A stretch of DNA of 64,000 nt from assembly GCF_000378985.1 (NCBI RefSeq), contig NZ_KB905370.1:5082799-5146798 (forward strand), given 5' to 3'. The translations under genes were made by a program, and so were the position numbers. This DNA comes from Ensifer sp. BR816. Lineage in GTDB: Bacteria; Pseudomonadota; Alphaproteobacteria; Rhizobiales; Rhizobiaceae. Of this stretch, positions 37,281 to 48,151 are shown one piece after another. Each line of letters begins with the position of its first letter. The first letter of the stretch is position 1. The notes beneath the pieces were generated by a model. The model saw only the letters and a program-made list of their open reading frames with translations, ran no database searches and was not told where the DNA came from.

Positions 37281-38552
37281 ATGGGCATGAGACGTGTCGT
37301 TATCACCGGTACCGGCATGGTATCGCCTTTGGGTTGCGGAACCGAGGTTAGCTGGTCGCGTCTTCTTGCCGGCGGCAACGCGGCGCGCAAGGTTACCGAG
37401 TTCGAGGTCGAAGACCTCCCGGCCAAGATCGCTTGCCGTATCCCCTTCGGTGACGGTTCCGACGGTACCTTCAACGCTGACGACTGGATGGAGCCCAAGG
37501 AACAGCGCAAGGTCGACGCCTTCATCGTCTACGCGATGGCCGCAGCCGATATGGCACTGGCGGACGCCGGCTGGAAGCCGGAAAGCGACGAGGATCAGAT
37601 TGCGACGGGCGTGCTGATCGGCTCCGGCATCGGTGGCCTGGAAGGGATCGTCGAGGGCGGCTACACGCTGCGCGACAAGGGCCCGCGCCGGTTGTCGCCG
37701 TTCTTCATCCCCGGTCGCCTGATCAATCTTGCCTCCGGCCAGGTTTCCATCCGGCACAAACTGCGCGGTCCGAACCACTCGGTCGTGACGGCCTGTTCGA
37801 CCGGCGCGCACGCGATCGGCGACGCAAGCCGTCTGATCGCGCTCGGCGATGCCGACGTGATGGTGGCGGGCGGGACCGAATCGCCGATCTGCCGCATTTC
37901 GCTGGCGGGCTTTGCCGCGTGCAAGGCGCTCTCGACGCAGCACAACGACGATCCGCAAAAGGCATCGCGCCCCTATGATGCCGATCGTGATGGCTTCGTC
38001 ATGGGCGAGGGCGCGGGCATTGTCATCCTTGAGGAACTCGAGCACGCCAAGGCGCGCGGCGCCAAGATCTATGCCGAGGTGGTCGGCTACGGCCTCTCGG
38101 GCGACGCCTTCCACATCACCGCTCCCTCGGAGGACGGCGACGGCGCCTACCGTTGCATGCAGATGGCGTTGAAGCGTGCCGGCCTGACAGCCGCCGATGT
38201 CGACTACATCAACGCGCACGGCACCTCCACCATGGCCGATACGATCGAGCTCGGCGCGGTGGAGCGGCTGGTCGGCGACAGCGCCTCGAAGATCTCGATG
38301 TCCTCGACGAAATCGGCGATCGGCCATCTGCTGGGTGCCGCAGGCGCTGTGGAGGCGATTTTCTCGGCACTGGCGATTCGCGACAACATCGCTCCGCCGA
38401 CCCTCAACCTCGACAACCCGTCGGTCGAGACGAAGATCGACCTGGTGCCACACGTTGCCCGCAAACGGGAGATCAACGTCGCCCTTTCGAATTCCTTCGG
38501 TTTCGGCGGCACCAATGCATCGCTGGTCCTGCGCCGCTACACGGGTGACTGA
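37281..38552 (+). CDS. fabF: 3-oxoacyl-ACP synthase II
   Basis: A 423-residue condensing enzyme elongating acyl-ACP with malonyl-ACP. The catalytic triad is Cys in VTACSTGAHAIG, His in NAHGTSTMADTIE, and His in KSAIGHLLGAAG. The ATG at 37281 follows AGGGTGG; an ATG at 37287 is an alternative, while the open frame to 37239 adds a non-conserved N-terminus. It is 209 bp after acpP. Confidence 0.96.
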   Translation: MGMRRVVITGTGMVSPLGCGTEVSWSRLLAGGNAARKVTEFEVEDLPAKIACRIPFGDGSDGTFNADDWMEPKEQRKVDAFIVYAMAAADMALADAGWKPESDEDQIATGVLIGSGIGGLEGIVEGGYTLRDKGPRRLSPFFIPGRLINLASGQVSIRHKLRGPNHSVVTACSTGAHAIGDASRLIALGDADVMVAGGTESPICRISLAGFAACKALSTQHNDDPQKASRPYDADRDGFVMGEGAGIVILEELEHAKARGAKIYAEVVGYGLSGDAFHITAPSEDGDGAYRCMQMALKRAGLTAADVDYINAHGTSTMADTIELGAVERLVGDSASKISMSSTKSAIGHLLGAAGAVEAIFSALAIRDNIAPPTLNLDNPSVETKIDLVPHVARKREINVALSNSFGFGGTNASLVLRRYTGD

Positions 38553-38834
38553 CATCGGTCCGGTAGCGTGAGCGGATCAAACGCCCGCGCTTTCCTTTAT
38601 CGCGCCGGTGCTTGATACTGCTTTTTGCCGCAATGCTCGCTACAAGCTGTCGACGGGAGATGCCGTGTCGGCGTCGCCTCGATTGGCTATGCTCGCGCAA
38701 GGCATATCTGACAATTGTAGAAGACCTATTGCTCTGACACATTCGTGCCCGTTCAAGCCTGTCCGCCGGTCTAAGCCGAAATTCGCATCGGCGGCAGCTC
38801 GATTGAAATTGCGAGTTTCGGATTCGGGATAATC

Positions 38835-40022
38835 GTGAGCGACTCAAACGATAACGGCGCGGCGCAATTCGGCCGCAATGAAACCGGGAGCAACGGACCG
38901 ATCATTCCGAAATCGGCAAGCGAGGCGTTGAGACCGGAGCGGTTGCCGGAGCCGCCCAGACGTTCCCGAAAGGCACGAAGCCAGGTCGTTATCTTCCTCA
39001 ACTTCCTGATGACCGTGGTCGTCTTCGTGGCGCTGGCGGCGGCAGGCGCCGTCTACTATGCGATGCATGAATACGAAAAGCCCGGGCCCCTGCAGGCGAA
39101 CCAGAACTTCATCGTGCGCAGCGGAGCGGGCATGATCGAAATTGCCGACAGCCTCGAGCGCAACAACATCATCACCGACGGCCGTGTTTTCCGCTTCGTC
39201 TCCGAAGCCTATCTCGATAACGAGACGATGAAGGCCGGCGAGTACGAGATCAAGGCGCATGCTTCGATGCAGGAGATCATGGAACTCCTGAAATCCGGCA
39301 AGTCGATCCTTTATGCGGTGTCTCTTCCGGAAGGACTGACGGTGAAACAGATGTTCCGCAAGCTTGCGGATGATCCGGTGCTCGTCGGCGACCTGCCGGC
39401 GGAATTCCCCTCCGAAGGCTCGCTGAAGCCGGACACCTACAAATTCACACGCGGCACCAAGCGGGCCGAAATCGTCCAGCAGATGGTTGCGGCGCAGAAG
39501 GCGCTGGTCGAGCAGATCTGGGAAAAGCGTGATCCGGAACTGCCGGTCGCGTCGGTCGATGAATTCGTTACGCTCGCCTCCATCGTCGAGAAGGAGACGG
39601 GGCGCGCAGACGAGCGGCCCCGCGTCGCCTCCGTCTTCATCAATCGCCTGGAAAAGGGCATGCGCCTGCAGTCCGATCCGACGATCATCTACGGCATTTT
39701 CGGCGGGGAGGGCAAACCGGCCGACCGGGCGATCCTGAAGTCGGACCTCGAAAAGGATACGCCTTACAATACCTATCTCATCAAGGGGCTGCCGCCGACG
39801 CCGATCGCAAATCCGGGCAGGGCGGCGCTGGAAGCCGTGGCCAATCCCTCGCGCACGCCCGAGCTCTATTTCGTCGCAGACGGGACCGGCGGGCACGTCT
39901 TTGCCGCGACGCTTGATGAGCACAATGCGAATGTGCGGCGGTGGCGGAAGCTCGAAGCCGAAAAGGCCGCGGAGGCCGCAAAGGCGGCTCAAGACGCTGC
40001 CGCAGCGCCAGAGGCGCAGTAG
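38835..40022 (+). CDS. mltG: Endolytic murein transglycosylase MltG (YceG)
   Basis: A 395-residue protein with a cytosolic tail (1-48), one membrane helix (about 52-76), a LysM-like subdomain and the YceG catalytic region with the glutamate in LASIVEKETGRADERP and YNTYLIKGLPPTPIANPG. It cuts nascent peptidoglycan at the inner membrane. It starts with GTG at 38835 without a clear ribosome site; GATAAT directly precedes it, so a near-leaderless transcript is possible. An Ala-rich tail (375-395) follows. Confidence 0.93.
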   Translation: MSDSNDNGAAQFGRNETGSNGPIIPKSASEALRPERLPEPPRRSRKARSQVVIFLNFLMTVVVFVALAAAGAVYYAMHEYEKPGPLQANQNFIVRSGAGMIEIADSLERNNIITDGRVFRFVSEAYLDNETMKAGEYEIKAHASMQEIMELLKSGKSILYAVSLPEGLTVKQMFRKLADDPVLVGDLPAEFPSEGSLKPDTYKFTRGTKRAEIVQQMVAAQKALVEQIWEKRDPELPVASVDEFVTLASIVEKETGRADERPRVASVFINRLEKGMRLQSDPTIIYGIFGGEGKPADRAILKSDLEKDTPYNTYLIKGLPPTPIANPGRAALEAVANPSRTPELYFVADGTGGHVFAATLDEHNANVRRWRKLEAEKAAEAAKAAQDAAAAPEAQ

Positions 40023-40131
40023 AGACAGGCTGCATTGTGGACGATTGGCGGACGGCGCGGATATCCCTTGCGGGATGCCGCGCCGTCGCCCTATTGCTTC
40101 TGCAACGACAGCGCCGTGAATGGAGGAAACC

Positions 40132-41019
40132 ATGCCGCTCCAATCGATGACCGGCTTTGCCAGGAGAGAGGGGAGCAGCGGCCGCTATCGCTGGGTCTGG
40201 GAATTGCGGTCGGTCAACGGAAAGGGGCTCGATGTGCGGCTGCGGCTGCCGCAGGGGCTGGAACGCTTCGAACCCGACTGTCGGCGTCTTGCTACACAGT
40301 ATTTCTCGCGCGGCAACCTTCAGGTCGCCCTGTCGATCAGCGGCGGCGAGACGGCCGTTGAAGCCGTCGTCAACCGGGGGGCACTGGATGCCGTTTTGAG
40401 GCTGCGCGAGCAACTCGGCGATCTCGTCGACACGGCGCCGCTGAGGTTCGATACGCTTCTGTCGCTGCGCGGCATCATCGATTTTCGCGAGCCGGAGGAA
40501 AGCGAGAGCGAGCGGGCCGCGCGCGATGCGGATATCGTCCAGGGGCTGGAGTTTTCGCTCGCCGACCTCCGGGCCATGCGCGAGGATGAAGGAGCGGCCC
40601 TGGCCCAGGTCCTGCTGGCACAGGTGGAGCGCATAGAAGAACTCACGGCGACGGTGGAGAACGACCCGTCAAGAAGCCCGTCGGCGATTGCCGCAAGGCT
40701 GGCACAGCAGGTCGCGCTGATCATGGACAACGTGTCTTCGATCGACCGCGAAAGATTGCATGCCGAAGTCGCGCTGCTTGCCACGAAGGCTGACCTCAGG
40801 GAAGAGATCGACCGGCTCCGTTCGCACATTGCCGCCGCGCGCGAGCTTTTGACGAAAGGTGGCCCGGTCGGACGCAAGCTCGATTTCCTTGCACAGGAAT
40901 TTAACCGGGAATCGAATACGATCTGCTCCAAATCGAACGCCGCTGCCGTTTCGGCCGCGGGCATCGAATTGAAGGTCGTGATCGATCAGTTCCGCGAACA
41001 GGTTCAGAATCTGGAGTAA
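40132..41019 (+). CDS. yicC: YicC family endoribonuclease
   Basis: A 295-residue protein with the family N-terminus MTGFARREG, the RSVNGKGLDVRLRLP region, and the C-terminal GRKLDFLAQEFNRESNTICSKSN block. YicC is a recently recognised endoribonuclease in E. coli. The ATG at 40132 follows GGAGGAAA; the longer frame was rejected. It is 3 bp from gmk. Confidence 0.93.
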   Translation: MPLQSMTGFARREGSSGRYRWVWELRSVNGKGLDVRLRLPQGLERFEPDCRRLATQYFSRGNLQVALSISGGETAVEAVVNRGALDAVLRLREQLGDLVDTAPLRFDTLLSLRGIIDFREPEESESERAARDADIVQGLEFSLADLRAMREDEGAALAQVLLAQVERIEELTATVENDPSRSPSAIAARLAQQVALIMDNVSSIDRERLHAEVALLATKADLREEIDRLRSHIAAARELLTKGGPVGRKLDFLAQEFNRESNTICSKSNAAAVSAAGIELKVVIDQFREQVQNLE

Positions 41020-41022
41020 CAT

Positions 41023-41682
41023 ATGAGTTCGGCGACTGCTTCGCCCATCACGATTGCCCGCCGCGGATTGATGATCGTAATCTCGTCGCCTTCGGGCGCC
41101 GGAAAATCGACGATCGCGCGCAATCTGCTCGCAAAAGATCCGGAATTGAGCATTTCGGTGAGCGTGACGACGCGCCAGCGGCGGCACAGCGAAATCGAAG
41201 GACAGCACTACTATTTCAAGACGGTGCGCGAATTCGAAGCCCTGAGAGCGACTGAATCGCTTCTCGAGTGGGCCGAGGTGCACGGCAATTATTATGGCAC
41301 CCCGCGAGATGCCGTCGAGGCCGCCATGGCCGAAGGGCGCGACATGCTCTTCGACATCGACTGGCAAGGTGCGCAGCAATTACAGGAAAAGATGGCGGGT
41401 GATGTTGTCTCGATCTTCATCCTGCCGCCATCGATGGCCGAGTTGCAGTCGCGGCTCCACCGGCGCGCCGAAGACAGCGAGGAGGTCATCGCGACCCGAC
41501 TTGCCAATTCACGGGCCGAGATCGAGCACTGGCGGGAGTACGACTATATCGTCGTCAATGACGATCTCGACCGGGCCTTCAAGTCGGTGCGTGCGATCGT
41601 GAAAGCAGAGCGGCTGCGCCGCGACCGGCGACCTGGCCTGTTCGAATTCGTCAATGATCTTCTGACGGAAGACCCTTTCTAA
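41023..41682 (+). CDS. gmk: Guanylate kinase
   Basis: A 219-residue kinase forming GDP from GMP and ATP. P-loop [15 protein letters not shown], the GMP-binding [17 protein letters not shown], and [10 protein letters not shown] are present. It starts 3 bp after yicC with ATG at 41023; the family core begins about residue 15. It converges on rsmA. Confidence 0.97.
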   Translation: MSSATASPITIARRGLMIVISSPSGAGKSTIARNLLAKDPELSISVSVTTRQRRHSEIEGQHYYFKTVREFEALRATESLLEWAEVHGNYYGTPRDAVEAAMAEGRDMLFDIDWQGAQQLQEKMAGDVVSIFILPPSMAELQSRLHRRAEDSEEVIATRLANSRAEIEHWREYDYIVVNDDLDRAFKSVRAIVKAERLRRDRRPGLFEFVNDLLTEDPF

Positions 41683-41721
41683 GCCCTTGGGGCATCAGGC
41701 CGTTGACGCCCTGCAATTCGT

Positions 41722-42546
41722 TCAAAGGCAGTTCGCCAGACGGCAGAATTCTTCGACCGTCAACGTCTCGGCGCGGCGTTGCGGGTCGATGCCGGCCTTG
41801 CTGAGCAGCGCCTCGCCGCCGAGCGGCTTGAGGCTCTGCCGCAGCATCTTGCGACGCTGCCCGAAGGCCGCGTGCGTCACCTTCTCGAGTGCCGAGACCG
41901 GGCATGGGAGCGGATTGTCGATCGGCTCGAGATGCACGACCGTGGAGGTGACTTTCGGGGGCGGTGTGAATGCCTGCGGGGGCACGTCGAAGGCGAGGCG
42001 CGCCTTGGTCCGCCAACCGCAGAGGACGCCGAGGCGGCCATAATGATCGTCGTCCGCGTCCGCGACGATCCGCAATCCGACTTCTCGCTGGAACATCAGC
42101 GTCATCGATTGCCAGAAGGGCGGCCAGCGCCCGGGCAGCAGCCAGTTGACGAGAAGCTGCGTGCCGACATTGTAGGGCAGGTTGGCGATGATCCGCACCG
42201 GACCTTCGGCGAGGGTCTCGAAATCGACCTTCAGGGCGTCACCTTCGACGACATCGAGCCGGCCAGGATAATGGGCGCTGATTTCCGCAAGGGCCGGCAG
42301 GCAGCGCGCATCGCGTTCGATCGCCACGACCCTCTTGGCGCCGAGCGCCAGGATGGCACGCGTCAGGCCTCCGGGGCCCGGACCGACCTCGATGACGGTG
42401 ACGTCTTCGAGCGGACCGGCAGTGCGGGCGATCTTCTGCGTGAGATTGAGGTCGAGCAGGAAGTTCTGCCCGAGCGCCTTCTTCGCGTCCAGCCCGTGGC
42501 GCTGGATGACGTCGCGAAGCGGCGGCAGACCGTCGAGTGCCGCCAT
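41722..42546 (-). CDS. rsmA: 16S rRNA (adenine1518-N6/adenine1519-N6)-dimethyltransferase
   Basis: A 274-residue SAM-dependent methyltransferase (KsgA) that dimethylates two adenines at the 3' end of 16S r[16 protein letters not shown], the SAM loop [15 protein letters not shown], and the catalytic [14 protein letters not shown] are present. Its ATG shares a base with the pdxA stop (TGATG), the last step in the lptF-...-pdxA-rsmA order. Confidence 0.97.
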   Translation of the reverse strand: MAALDGLPPLRDVIQRHGLDAKKALGQNFLLDLNLTQKIARTAGPLEDVTVIEVGPGPGGLTRAILALGAKRVVAIERDARCLPALAEISAHYPGRLDVVEGDALKVDFETLAEGPVRIIANLPYNVGTQLLVNWLLPGRWPPFWQSMTLMFQREVGLRIVADADDDHYGRLGVLCGWRTKARLAFDVPPQAFTPPPKVTSTVVHLEPIDNPLPCPVSALEKVTHAAFGQRRKMLRQSLKPLGGEALLSKAGIDPQRRAETLTVEEFCRLANCL

Positions 42547-43574
42547 CAGTTCCGCGCCTTCCCGGCATTGCCCGCAAGTTCGGCGGCAAGCCGCAGTGCT
42601 GCCGCCAGGCTGTCTTCGCGGGCAATTTTCTTGCCGGCAATCGCGAAGGCGGTGCCATGGTCCGGCGAGGTTCGGATGAAAGGCAAGCCGAGCGTCACAT
42701 TGACACTGTCATCGAAGCCGAGCGCCTTCGCTGGAATCAGTGCCTGATCGTGATACATGCAGATCGCGACGTCGTAGGTCTCTCTCGCCCGATCGTGAAA
42801 CATGGTGTCCGCCGGAAGCGGCCCGACGGCGTCGAGGCCTTCCGCGCGCAGCCGGTCGACGACCGGGCGGATGACCGCATCGTCCTCCAGGCCAAGTGCT
42901 CCGCCTTCGCCGGCATGCGGGTTGAGGCCGGCGAGGGCAAGGCGCGGCTTCTCGAGCCCGAAGCGGCTCTTCAGGTCGGCTGCGGTTATCGTACAGGTCC
43001 GATAGATCAGGTCCGGCGTCAGCACTGCAGGAACGTCCTTGAGCGGAATATGGATCGTCACGGGAACGGCGCGCAGCTTCGGTCCTGCCAGCATCATCAC
43101 CGGCAGGACGGAGGTCCCGGTTGCCTTCTCCGCCAGGTCGGCGAGGTATTCGGTGTGGCCGGGGAAACGAAAGCCCGCCTCGTAGAGCACGGCCTTGGCA
43201 ATGGGATTGGTTGTTACCGCCGAGGCTTCACCGGCCATCACAAGCCGGACGGCAGTGTCGATCGCGCCGGTGACCGCGGCAGCATTCTCCGGGTTCGGCC
43301 GACCGGCGACGACGGGAGCGGGACAACGGATCGGCAATACCGGCAGGGCGTTTGCGAATGTGGCGGCTGCGTCGAGGCAATCGGTTTCCTCGATCCGCAC
43401 CGGCTGCCCGAGCGCCTCGGCGCGTGCCGCCAGCACGGACGGGTCGCCAACGAAAAGGAAAGGCGCAGTCGCCTGCGCCTCCCGTCTTGCCCAGACGGCA
43501 AGAGTGATGTCCGGGCCGATACCGGCCGGGTCCCCCATCGTCAGGGCGATCGGCCTGCCGCGCATGTCGCTCAT
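42546..43574 (-). CDS. pdxA: 4-hydroxythreonine-4-phosphate dehydrogenase
   Basis: A 342-residue NAD-dependent enzyme of pyridoxal phosphate synthesis. [12 protein letters not shown] at the N-terminus, the metal-binding GHTEYLADL and [12 protein letters not shown], and SPDHGTAF are intact. It lies between surA (11 bp) and rsmA (1-bp overlap). Confidence 0.97.
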   Translation of the reverse strand: MSDMRGRPIALTMGDPAGIGPDITLAVWARREAQATAPFLFVGDPSVLAARAEALGQPVRIEETDCLDAAATFANALPVLPIRCPAPVVAGRPNPENAAAVTGAIDTAVRLVMAGEASAVTTNPIAKAVLYEAGFRFPGHTEYLADLAEKATGTSVLPVMMLAGPKLRAVPVTIHIPLKDVPAVLTPDLIYRTCTITAADLKSRFGLEKPRLALAGLNPHAGEGGALGLEDDAVIRPVVDRLRAEGLDAVGPLPADTMFHDRARETYDVAICMYHDQALIPAKALGFDDSVNVTLGLPFIRTSPDHGTAFAIAGKKIAREDSLAAALRLAAELAGNAGKARN

Positions 43575-43585
43575 GGTGACCCGTA

Positions 43586-44524
43586 TTACTTATTGACGAT
43601 CTGCGCCTTGGAGCGCAGTTCCTCGAGATATTTCTCACTGTTCGGGTCTTCGCCGCCGGCCTTCTTCTTGCCGATATCCTCGGCACGGAAGACTATTTCG
43701 GCGGCGGTGTCGTCATTGACCTGGCGCTTCTTGCAGATTGCCAGGTATTCGACGCCCCTTTCTGTGACACGCGTGCCCGTCGTCATGCCGTCCCCGGCCT
43801 TTTCGACGAGCGGCTTCCAATCCTCCGGCAGCTGCTGGGCAAGTACGCGGCCGAGACTGCGGATCGACACGTCGCGATAGTTCGCCGCAAAGACCTTCGA
43901 CGTTTCGCAACCCGGGAACTTCGAGCGTGAGGCATTGGCTTCGGCCTGCCGTTTGGCGGTTATCGCGCCGCGCTTCGATTCCGGGATGACGAAAATGACC
44001 TGCTGCAGGAAATATTCCGTCGTCACCGGCTTGTCGCCGCCGCCTTCCATCATGCGCTTGACCAGGTCGCCGCCGGACAGGCGGCTGGCGTTGCCGTAGC
44101 GAAAGTTGACGACCCGCGGCCAGCTCATCTGAACTGCGATGTACTGCTTGAAATGGTCGACGCCGACACCGGCCTGTTCGAGGATCTTGCCGAGCTGATC
44201 GGCCGACAGCTTATTGCCGGCGGCAAAACGTGCAAAGGCGGCGTCGACCTCCTGGGTGCTCACCGATTGCTGGACCCGTGCGATCTCGGCGCGCTTCAGC
44301 ACCTCGTCGACCAACTGCTTCTTGGCTTCGCCCGCACCGCCGCCCTGGCGCTGCAGGCGAAGGAAGGCCACGCGCTTGGCGATATCACCCGAGGTGATAA
44401 CGGTATTGTTGACGATCACACTCACTCCACTGGCAGCCTGAACGGCCGCATCCGAAGCAATGCTCAGCACCCCGGCGACCGCCACGGCGGAGAGCGCCTT
44501 TACGATCGAGAATTTCCCGCCCAT
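43586..44524 (-). CDS. SurA-like periplasmic chaperone / peptidyl-prolyl isomerase
   Basis: A 312-residue exported protein: signal peptide (about 1-31, ending AVQAAS), an SurA N-terminal domain with [23 protein letters not shown], and a parvulin-like C-terminal region that is not well conserved for PPIase catalysis. It should fold outer-membrane proteins, including LptD encoded next upstream. The ATG at 44524 is favoured over 44530 because AGGGA is 6-7 bases before it. A promoter candidate lies at 44616-44643. Confidence 0.88.
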   Translation of the reverse strand: MGGKFSIVKALSAVAVAGVLSIASDAAVQAASGVSVIVNNTVITSGDIAKRVAFLRLQRQGGGAGEAKKQLVDEVLKRAEIARVQQSVSTQEVDAAFARFAAGNKLSADQLGKILEQAGVGVDHFKQYIAVQMSWPRVVNFRYGNASRLSGGDLVKRMMEGGGDKPVTTEYFLQQVIFVIPESKRGAITAKRQAEANASRSKFPGCETSKVFAANYRDVSIRSLGRVLAQQLPEDWKPLVEKAGDGMTTGTRVTERGVEYLAICKKRQVNDDTAAEIVFRAEDIGKKKAGGEDPNSEKYLEELRSKAQIVNK

Positions 44525-44615
44525 GATCATTCCCTGCTCATCCCGCGTCGGTTGCTCGCAGCCGTTGCCACAGCTTCAACCGTCCGCCTTCCCACTGTCA
44601 ATTTGTGGGAAATGC

Positions 44616-44643
44616 ATAATACATGCGGCTAAACAATGACAAG
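44616..44643 (-). promoter_or_regulatory. Putative promoter for the surA-like gene
   Basis: On the minus strand, CTTGTC (44643-44638) and TATTAT (44621-44616) are separated by 16 bp, close to the rhizobial CTTGAC-N17-CTATAT consensus, in the 196-bp gap after lptD. A 7-bp stem-loop (CGCCGCA/TGCGGCG, 44664-44681) lies between it and the lptD stop and may weaken readthrough. Confidence 0.45.
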
Positions 44644-44720
44644 AGCGCGTGATCAATCGATCCCGCCGCATTTATGCGGCGCGAAGACGGCGCTCAAGAT
44701 TAATGCGGAACGGGGACGTC

Positions 44721-47069
44721 TCAGAAATAGTCCAGCTCTTCGAATGTGGTCTCGCCCACATTGATGTCGCCAAGCGTACGGAAGCTGATGCGGGCACCGA
44801 TCGACCAGTCGTTGGCGACGGTGCTGTCCGTATCCCGCTCCGACTTGTAGACGATCGAGAACAGCGTGTCCTGATCGTCATAGGTCAGCCCCAAGCCATG
44901 GCGGGTTACGACGCCCTCATTGATATCATAGGTCACCCCGCCGAACACCGACCAGTAGTCGTGGAACCGGTAGGCGGCAGCCGACTGGATCTCGTCTTGG
45001 TCGAAGGCTGAGCCATAGAGCGGCTGTGCCTCGATCCGCGTATAGGTGAAGGCGGCCTGCCATGTCAGACCGAGATAGCCGACCGTCGCATCGGCACGCC
45101 GCAGGCTGAAGTCCTCTTCGTCCAGACGGCCTGAGAGACTTGCCATCAGGCCGGATGGTGCGTCGACGCCGAACATCGCCACGTAGTCGGAGCGGTCGGT
45201 TTCCAGGCCCGAATCTGCGCCTGCCTTGACGAGATCGTCCGTTGCGAAGGAGTTGAGGCCGCCGAGGTGGAACGATTGCCCGGCAATGGCGCGCAGGCCG
45301 TAGCCGTTGTCGAAGCTTCCGGTGTAACGCAAGCCGACATTGGCGCGCGTTCCGCCCTCGATGCGGTCGAAACCGGAAAACTTGTCGCGATCGAAGAGGT
45401 TGGTGGCATCGAAGACGAAGCTCTGGGCATCTTCGTTCGGCAGTGCGCCGGCATATTGTTCGTTCGGGCGCGCATAGAGCTGAGCTATCGGCTCCAGCAC
45501 GTGGCTGCTCGATTCACCCGCAAAAAGGATTGGATAGCGCGCCTCGAGGCCTGCGGTGAGCATGCCGCGCGTCACTGCATCGCTGCTGGTGAAATCGCCG
45601 GTGTAGCCGATCGGGTCGTCCACATTGACGCCCACCGCGTCGCCGCGCGCCGCAAGCAGCGGCGTCAGCGCGAGCCCGCCGGGGGCGATGTAGGTCCGTT
45701 TCCATTCGAGTTCGCCGGTCAGGCGATGCGACGTTCCCTCAAGCCCGCGGAAGCGATCCACGCCGAAAACCGTGGTATTGCGGTCCAGGCGGTTGCGCTT
45801 GACGTTGGTGAAGTTGAAGTCGGCGTTGAGTTCGCCGCCCAGCACCGGCTCCGGCGCGGTGTAGGAATAATCCAGGACCTGCGCGACCGGCTGCTGGTTT
45901 TCCGCGATGCTGTCCGGATCAGCGTCCTGGATATCGAAATAGAAGGCGCGCAGGTCGAAATAATTGCGCTTGCCGAGCCCTGACAGGTAGGCCTGGTTGA
46001 CATAGGTCGTGCCGTCGAACGACGAAAGGTCGTAGGTCTTGGCGAAGTTGTTGTCCGACTGGACGAGAACGTTCCAGCCAAAGGTCCAACGCGGGTTGAT
46101 TTCGAACCGGCCCTTGGACGCCACCATGCCGCGGGCGGTCTCCTGCGCATCGACCGTGCCGGGCGTGAACTGGTCCCGGTCCAACTGGCTGATGCCCGCC
46201 ACGTTCAGCGTGTGCATGCCGTTGTGGAACCGCTGGCGGAACTCGCCCTCGAGCAGGAAGCCCTGCCGCGTCAAGCCGGTCGCCGTCACGGTCGCGTCCA
46301 TATAGGGCGAAATCGCCCAGTAATAGGGGATACCGACGCCCGCGCCGAGCTTCTGCGTGTAGCGAAAAGTCGGGAACAGGAAGCCGCTCTTGCGCTTGAC
46401 CGTGTGGTCGGGGATTTCCATCACCGGTATGTAGGCGATCGGCTTTCCGAAAAGCTCGAAATAGGCGTGCTCAAGCCGGATCGTGCGTGTGCGGCCGTTC
46501 TGGATCACCCGTTGCGCCTTGATGTGCCACAGCGATCGGTGTTCCGGCTTCGTCGAGCAAGGCGTACAGGCGGTATAGACGGCCTTGTTTAGGATGAATT
46601 CTTCGCCGCCGCGCCGTTCTCCGCTTTCGGCCGCGAGGCGGGTCAGGTCGGTCGTCTCGATCCGCAACGCCGTGACGAAACCATCGCCGAAATCGTCTGT
46701 GACGTCCATCTTGTCGGCGTAGACGATATTGCCGCCGGGTTCGATCAGCTGGACTTCGCCGGTCGCAAGAATCCGGCCGCTCTTTTGATTGTAGTCGACC
46801 TGGCGGGCCACCATTTTGTAGCCGCCATATTCGATCTGCACATTGCCGCGCACCGTGACGATTTCCGTGTCGCGGTTGTAGACCAGCTCGTTGGCGGTCA
46901 GCAGCAGTTTTGCGTCAGCCGGAATGTTCGGCTGCAGCTCATCGATTCGGGTAGAGGTGTCCTGCGCCATGGCCGGCGCATGCATTCCGATGGCAAGCGC
47001 ATGCAACGCCACGCCTGCGAGGAGGGCGGCGTTGATAAGCTTCATCGGTCCGCGGTTGCCTGCCGCCAC
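44721..47069 (-). CDS. lptD: LPS-assembly outer-membrane protein LptD
   Basis: A 782-residue protein that inserts lipopolysaccharide in the outer leaflet of the outer membrane. A signal peptide (MKLINAALLAGVALHALAI... ending AMAQDTS) is followed by an OstA domain (about 55-150: VTVRGNVQIEYGGYK, GEVQLIEPGG) and a C-terminal beta-barrel. The start could be GTG at 47069, overlapping the lptG stop (TAGTG), or ATG at 47045, which begins the signal peptide directly. Confidence 0.93.
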   Translation of the reverse strand: MAAGNRGPMKLINAALLAGVALHALAIGMHAPAMAQDTSTRIDELQPNIPADAKLLLTANELVYNRDTEIVTVRGNVQIEYGGYKMVARQVDYNQKSGRILATGEVQLIEPGGNIVYADKMDVTDDFGDGFVTALRIETTDLTRLAAESGERRGGEEFILNKAVYTACTPCSTKPEHRSLWHIKAQRVIQNGRTRTIRLEHAYFELFGKPIAYIPVMEIPDHTVKRKSGFLFPTFRYTQKLGAGVGIPYYWAISPYMDATVTATGLTRQGFLLEGEFRQRFHNGMHTLNVAGISQLDRDQFTPGTVDAQETARGMVASKGRFEINPRWTFGWNVLVQSDNNFAKTYDLSSFDGTTYVNQAYLSGLGKRNYFDLRAFYFDIQDADPDSIAENQQPVAQVLDYSYTAPEPVLGGELNADFNFTNVKRNRLDRNTTVFGVDRFRGLEGTSHRLTGELEWKRTYIAPGGLALTPLLAARGDAVGVNVDDPIGYTGDFTSSDAVTRGMLTAGLEARYPILFAGESSSHVLEPIAQLYARPNEQYAGALPNEDAQSFVFDATNLFDRDKFSGFDRIEGGTRANVGLRYTGSFDNGYGLRAIAGQSFHLGGLNSFATDDLVKAGADSGLETDRSDYVAMFGVDAPSGLMASLSGRLDEEDFSLRRADATVGYLGLTWQAAFTYTRIEAQPLYGSAFDQDEIQSAAAYRFHDYWSVFGGVTYDINEGVVTRHGLGLTYDDQDTLFSIVYKSERDTDSTVANDWSIGARISFRTLGDINVGETTFEELDYF

Positions 47070-48151
47070 TAGCCATCCTCCTGGTGCAATAGAATCGTCG
47101 AGCCCAGCGCCATCGCTACAACAACTGGCAGCCAGGCTGCAACGAACGGAGGCACAATACCGCTGCTCCCGAATGCTTTGACAAGCACGGTGACGACATA
47201 AAGCACGAAGCCTGACAGGATTCCACCGAGAATTACCGAGCGCGATTGGTTGAACCGGCTAAATTTCAGGGAGACGCAAGCGGCGATCAGAGTCATTGCA
47301 ACGAGAAGCAGCGGCAACGACAGGAGAGAGTGCAGCTGAGTTTCCATGGCATCGGTGGAGAAGCCGAAGGACCGGGCGACGTCGATTTTGCGCGGCAGGT
47401 CAAAAAACTGAATGGAATCAGCCTTCGCCAGGCGTTCCTGGACAAAATCGGCCTTCAGATTCGTGCGAAGTTGTACCGTTTCCAGACGTCGGGGCAGGCG
47501 ACCATTACCGGTTTCGGTGACCCCGTTAAGGAGCCAGTAACCATCTTCGAGTTTCGCCGACTTCGCATCCTGCCGCAGGATGATCGTCCCCTGTGGATCA
47601 AAGTGGATGACCGTGACGTTGATGAGCTCCGTGCCGCCGTTCTGGACCGACCGCGCGCCGATGATCGTGTCCGTGCCGTCATAGATCTGTCTTAGCCACG
47701 GGATCGAATTGGATTGCGCCGAGCGGGACGAACCCCATTCGGCCTCCAGCGCTTCGGCTTTCTTTGTACCCCAGGCCGCAAGCGGGTTGAGCGCGATGAC
47801 GGCAAGAATGCCGAAGAGAAAGGCGCCCAGCACGAAGGGCCTCAGGAACTGCCAGACGGAAATGCCGGCGGCGCGCGTGACCACCAGCTCATAACGTCGG
47901 TTGAGCGAGATCAGGGCCGCCATGGCGGAAAAGAGCGCCACGAAGGGCACCGTCTGCTGCAGGATCGTCGGGATGCGAAACGTCGTCATGAGCAGCGCGC
48001 CGGACACCGAGTAGTGCGGCAAGGCCGACATGCGGCTGGCGAGTTCGCTGAAATCGATGATGAAGACCAGTGCAAAGATGCCGACCAGGAACCAGAAGGT
48101 CGTGACGATGTACCGCTTGAAAAAGTAGCGGCCGAGGGTGCTGGTAATCAT
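47069..48151 (-). CDS. lptG: LPS export ABC transporter permease LptG
   Basis: A 360-residue YjgP/YjgQ permease: N-terminal TLGRYFFKRYIVTTFWFLVGIFALVFIIDF, periplasmic beta-jellyroll domain (about 140-260), and C-terminal helices. With LptF and LptB2 it extracts LPS from the inner membrane. The ATG at 48151 overlaps the lptF stop (ATGA). Confidence 0.95.
   Translation of the reverse strand: MITSTLGRYFFKRYIVTTFWFLVGIFALVFIIDFSELASRMSALPHYSVSGALLMTTFRIPTILQQTVPFVALFSAMAALISLNRRYELVVTRAAGISVWQFLRPFVLGAFLFGILAVIALNPLAAWGTKKAEALEAEWGSSRSAQSNSIPWLRQIYDGTDTIIGARSVQNGGTELINVTVIHFDPQGTIILRQDAKSAKLEDGYWLLNGVTETGNGRLPRRLETVQLRTNLKADFVQERLAKADSIQFFDLPRKIDVARSFGFSTDAMETQLHSLLSLPLLLVAMTLIAACVSLKFSRFNQSRSVILGGILSGFVLYVVTVLVKAFGSSGIVPPFVAAWLPVVVAMALGSTILLHQEDG

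Noticed and set aside
37269-38555. 428-codon minus-strand frame over fabF
   Set aside because: fabF motifs are on the plus strand; the minus frame is a shadow.
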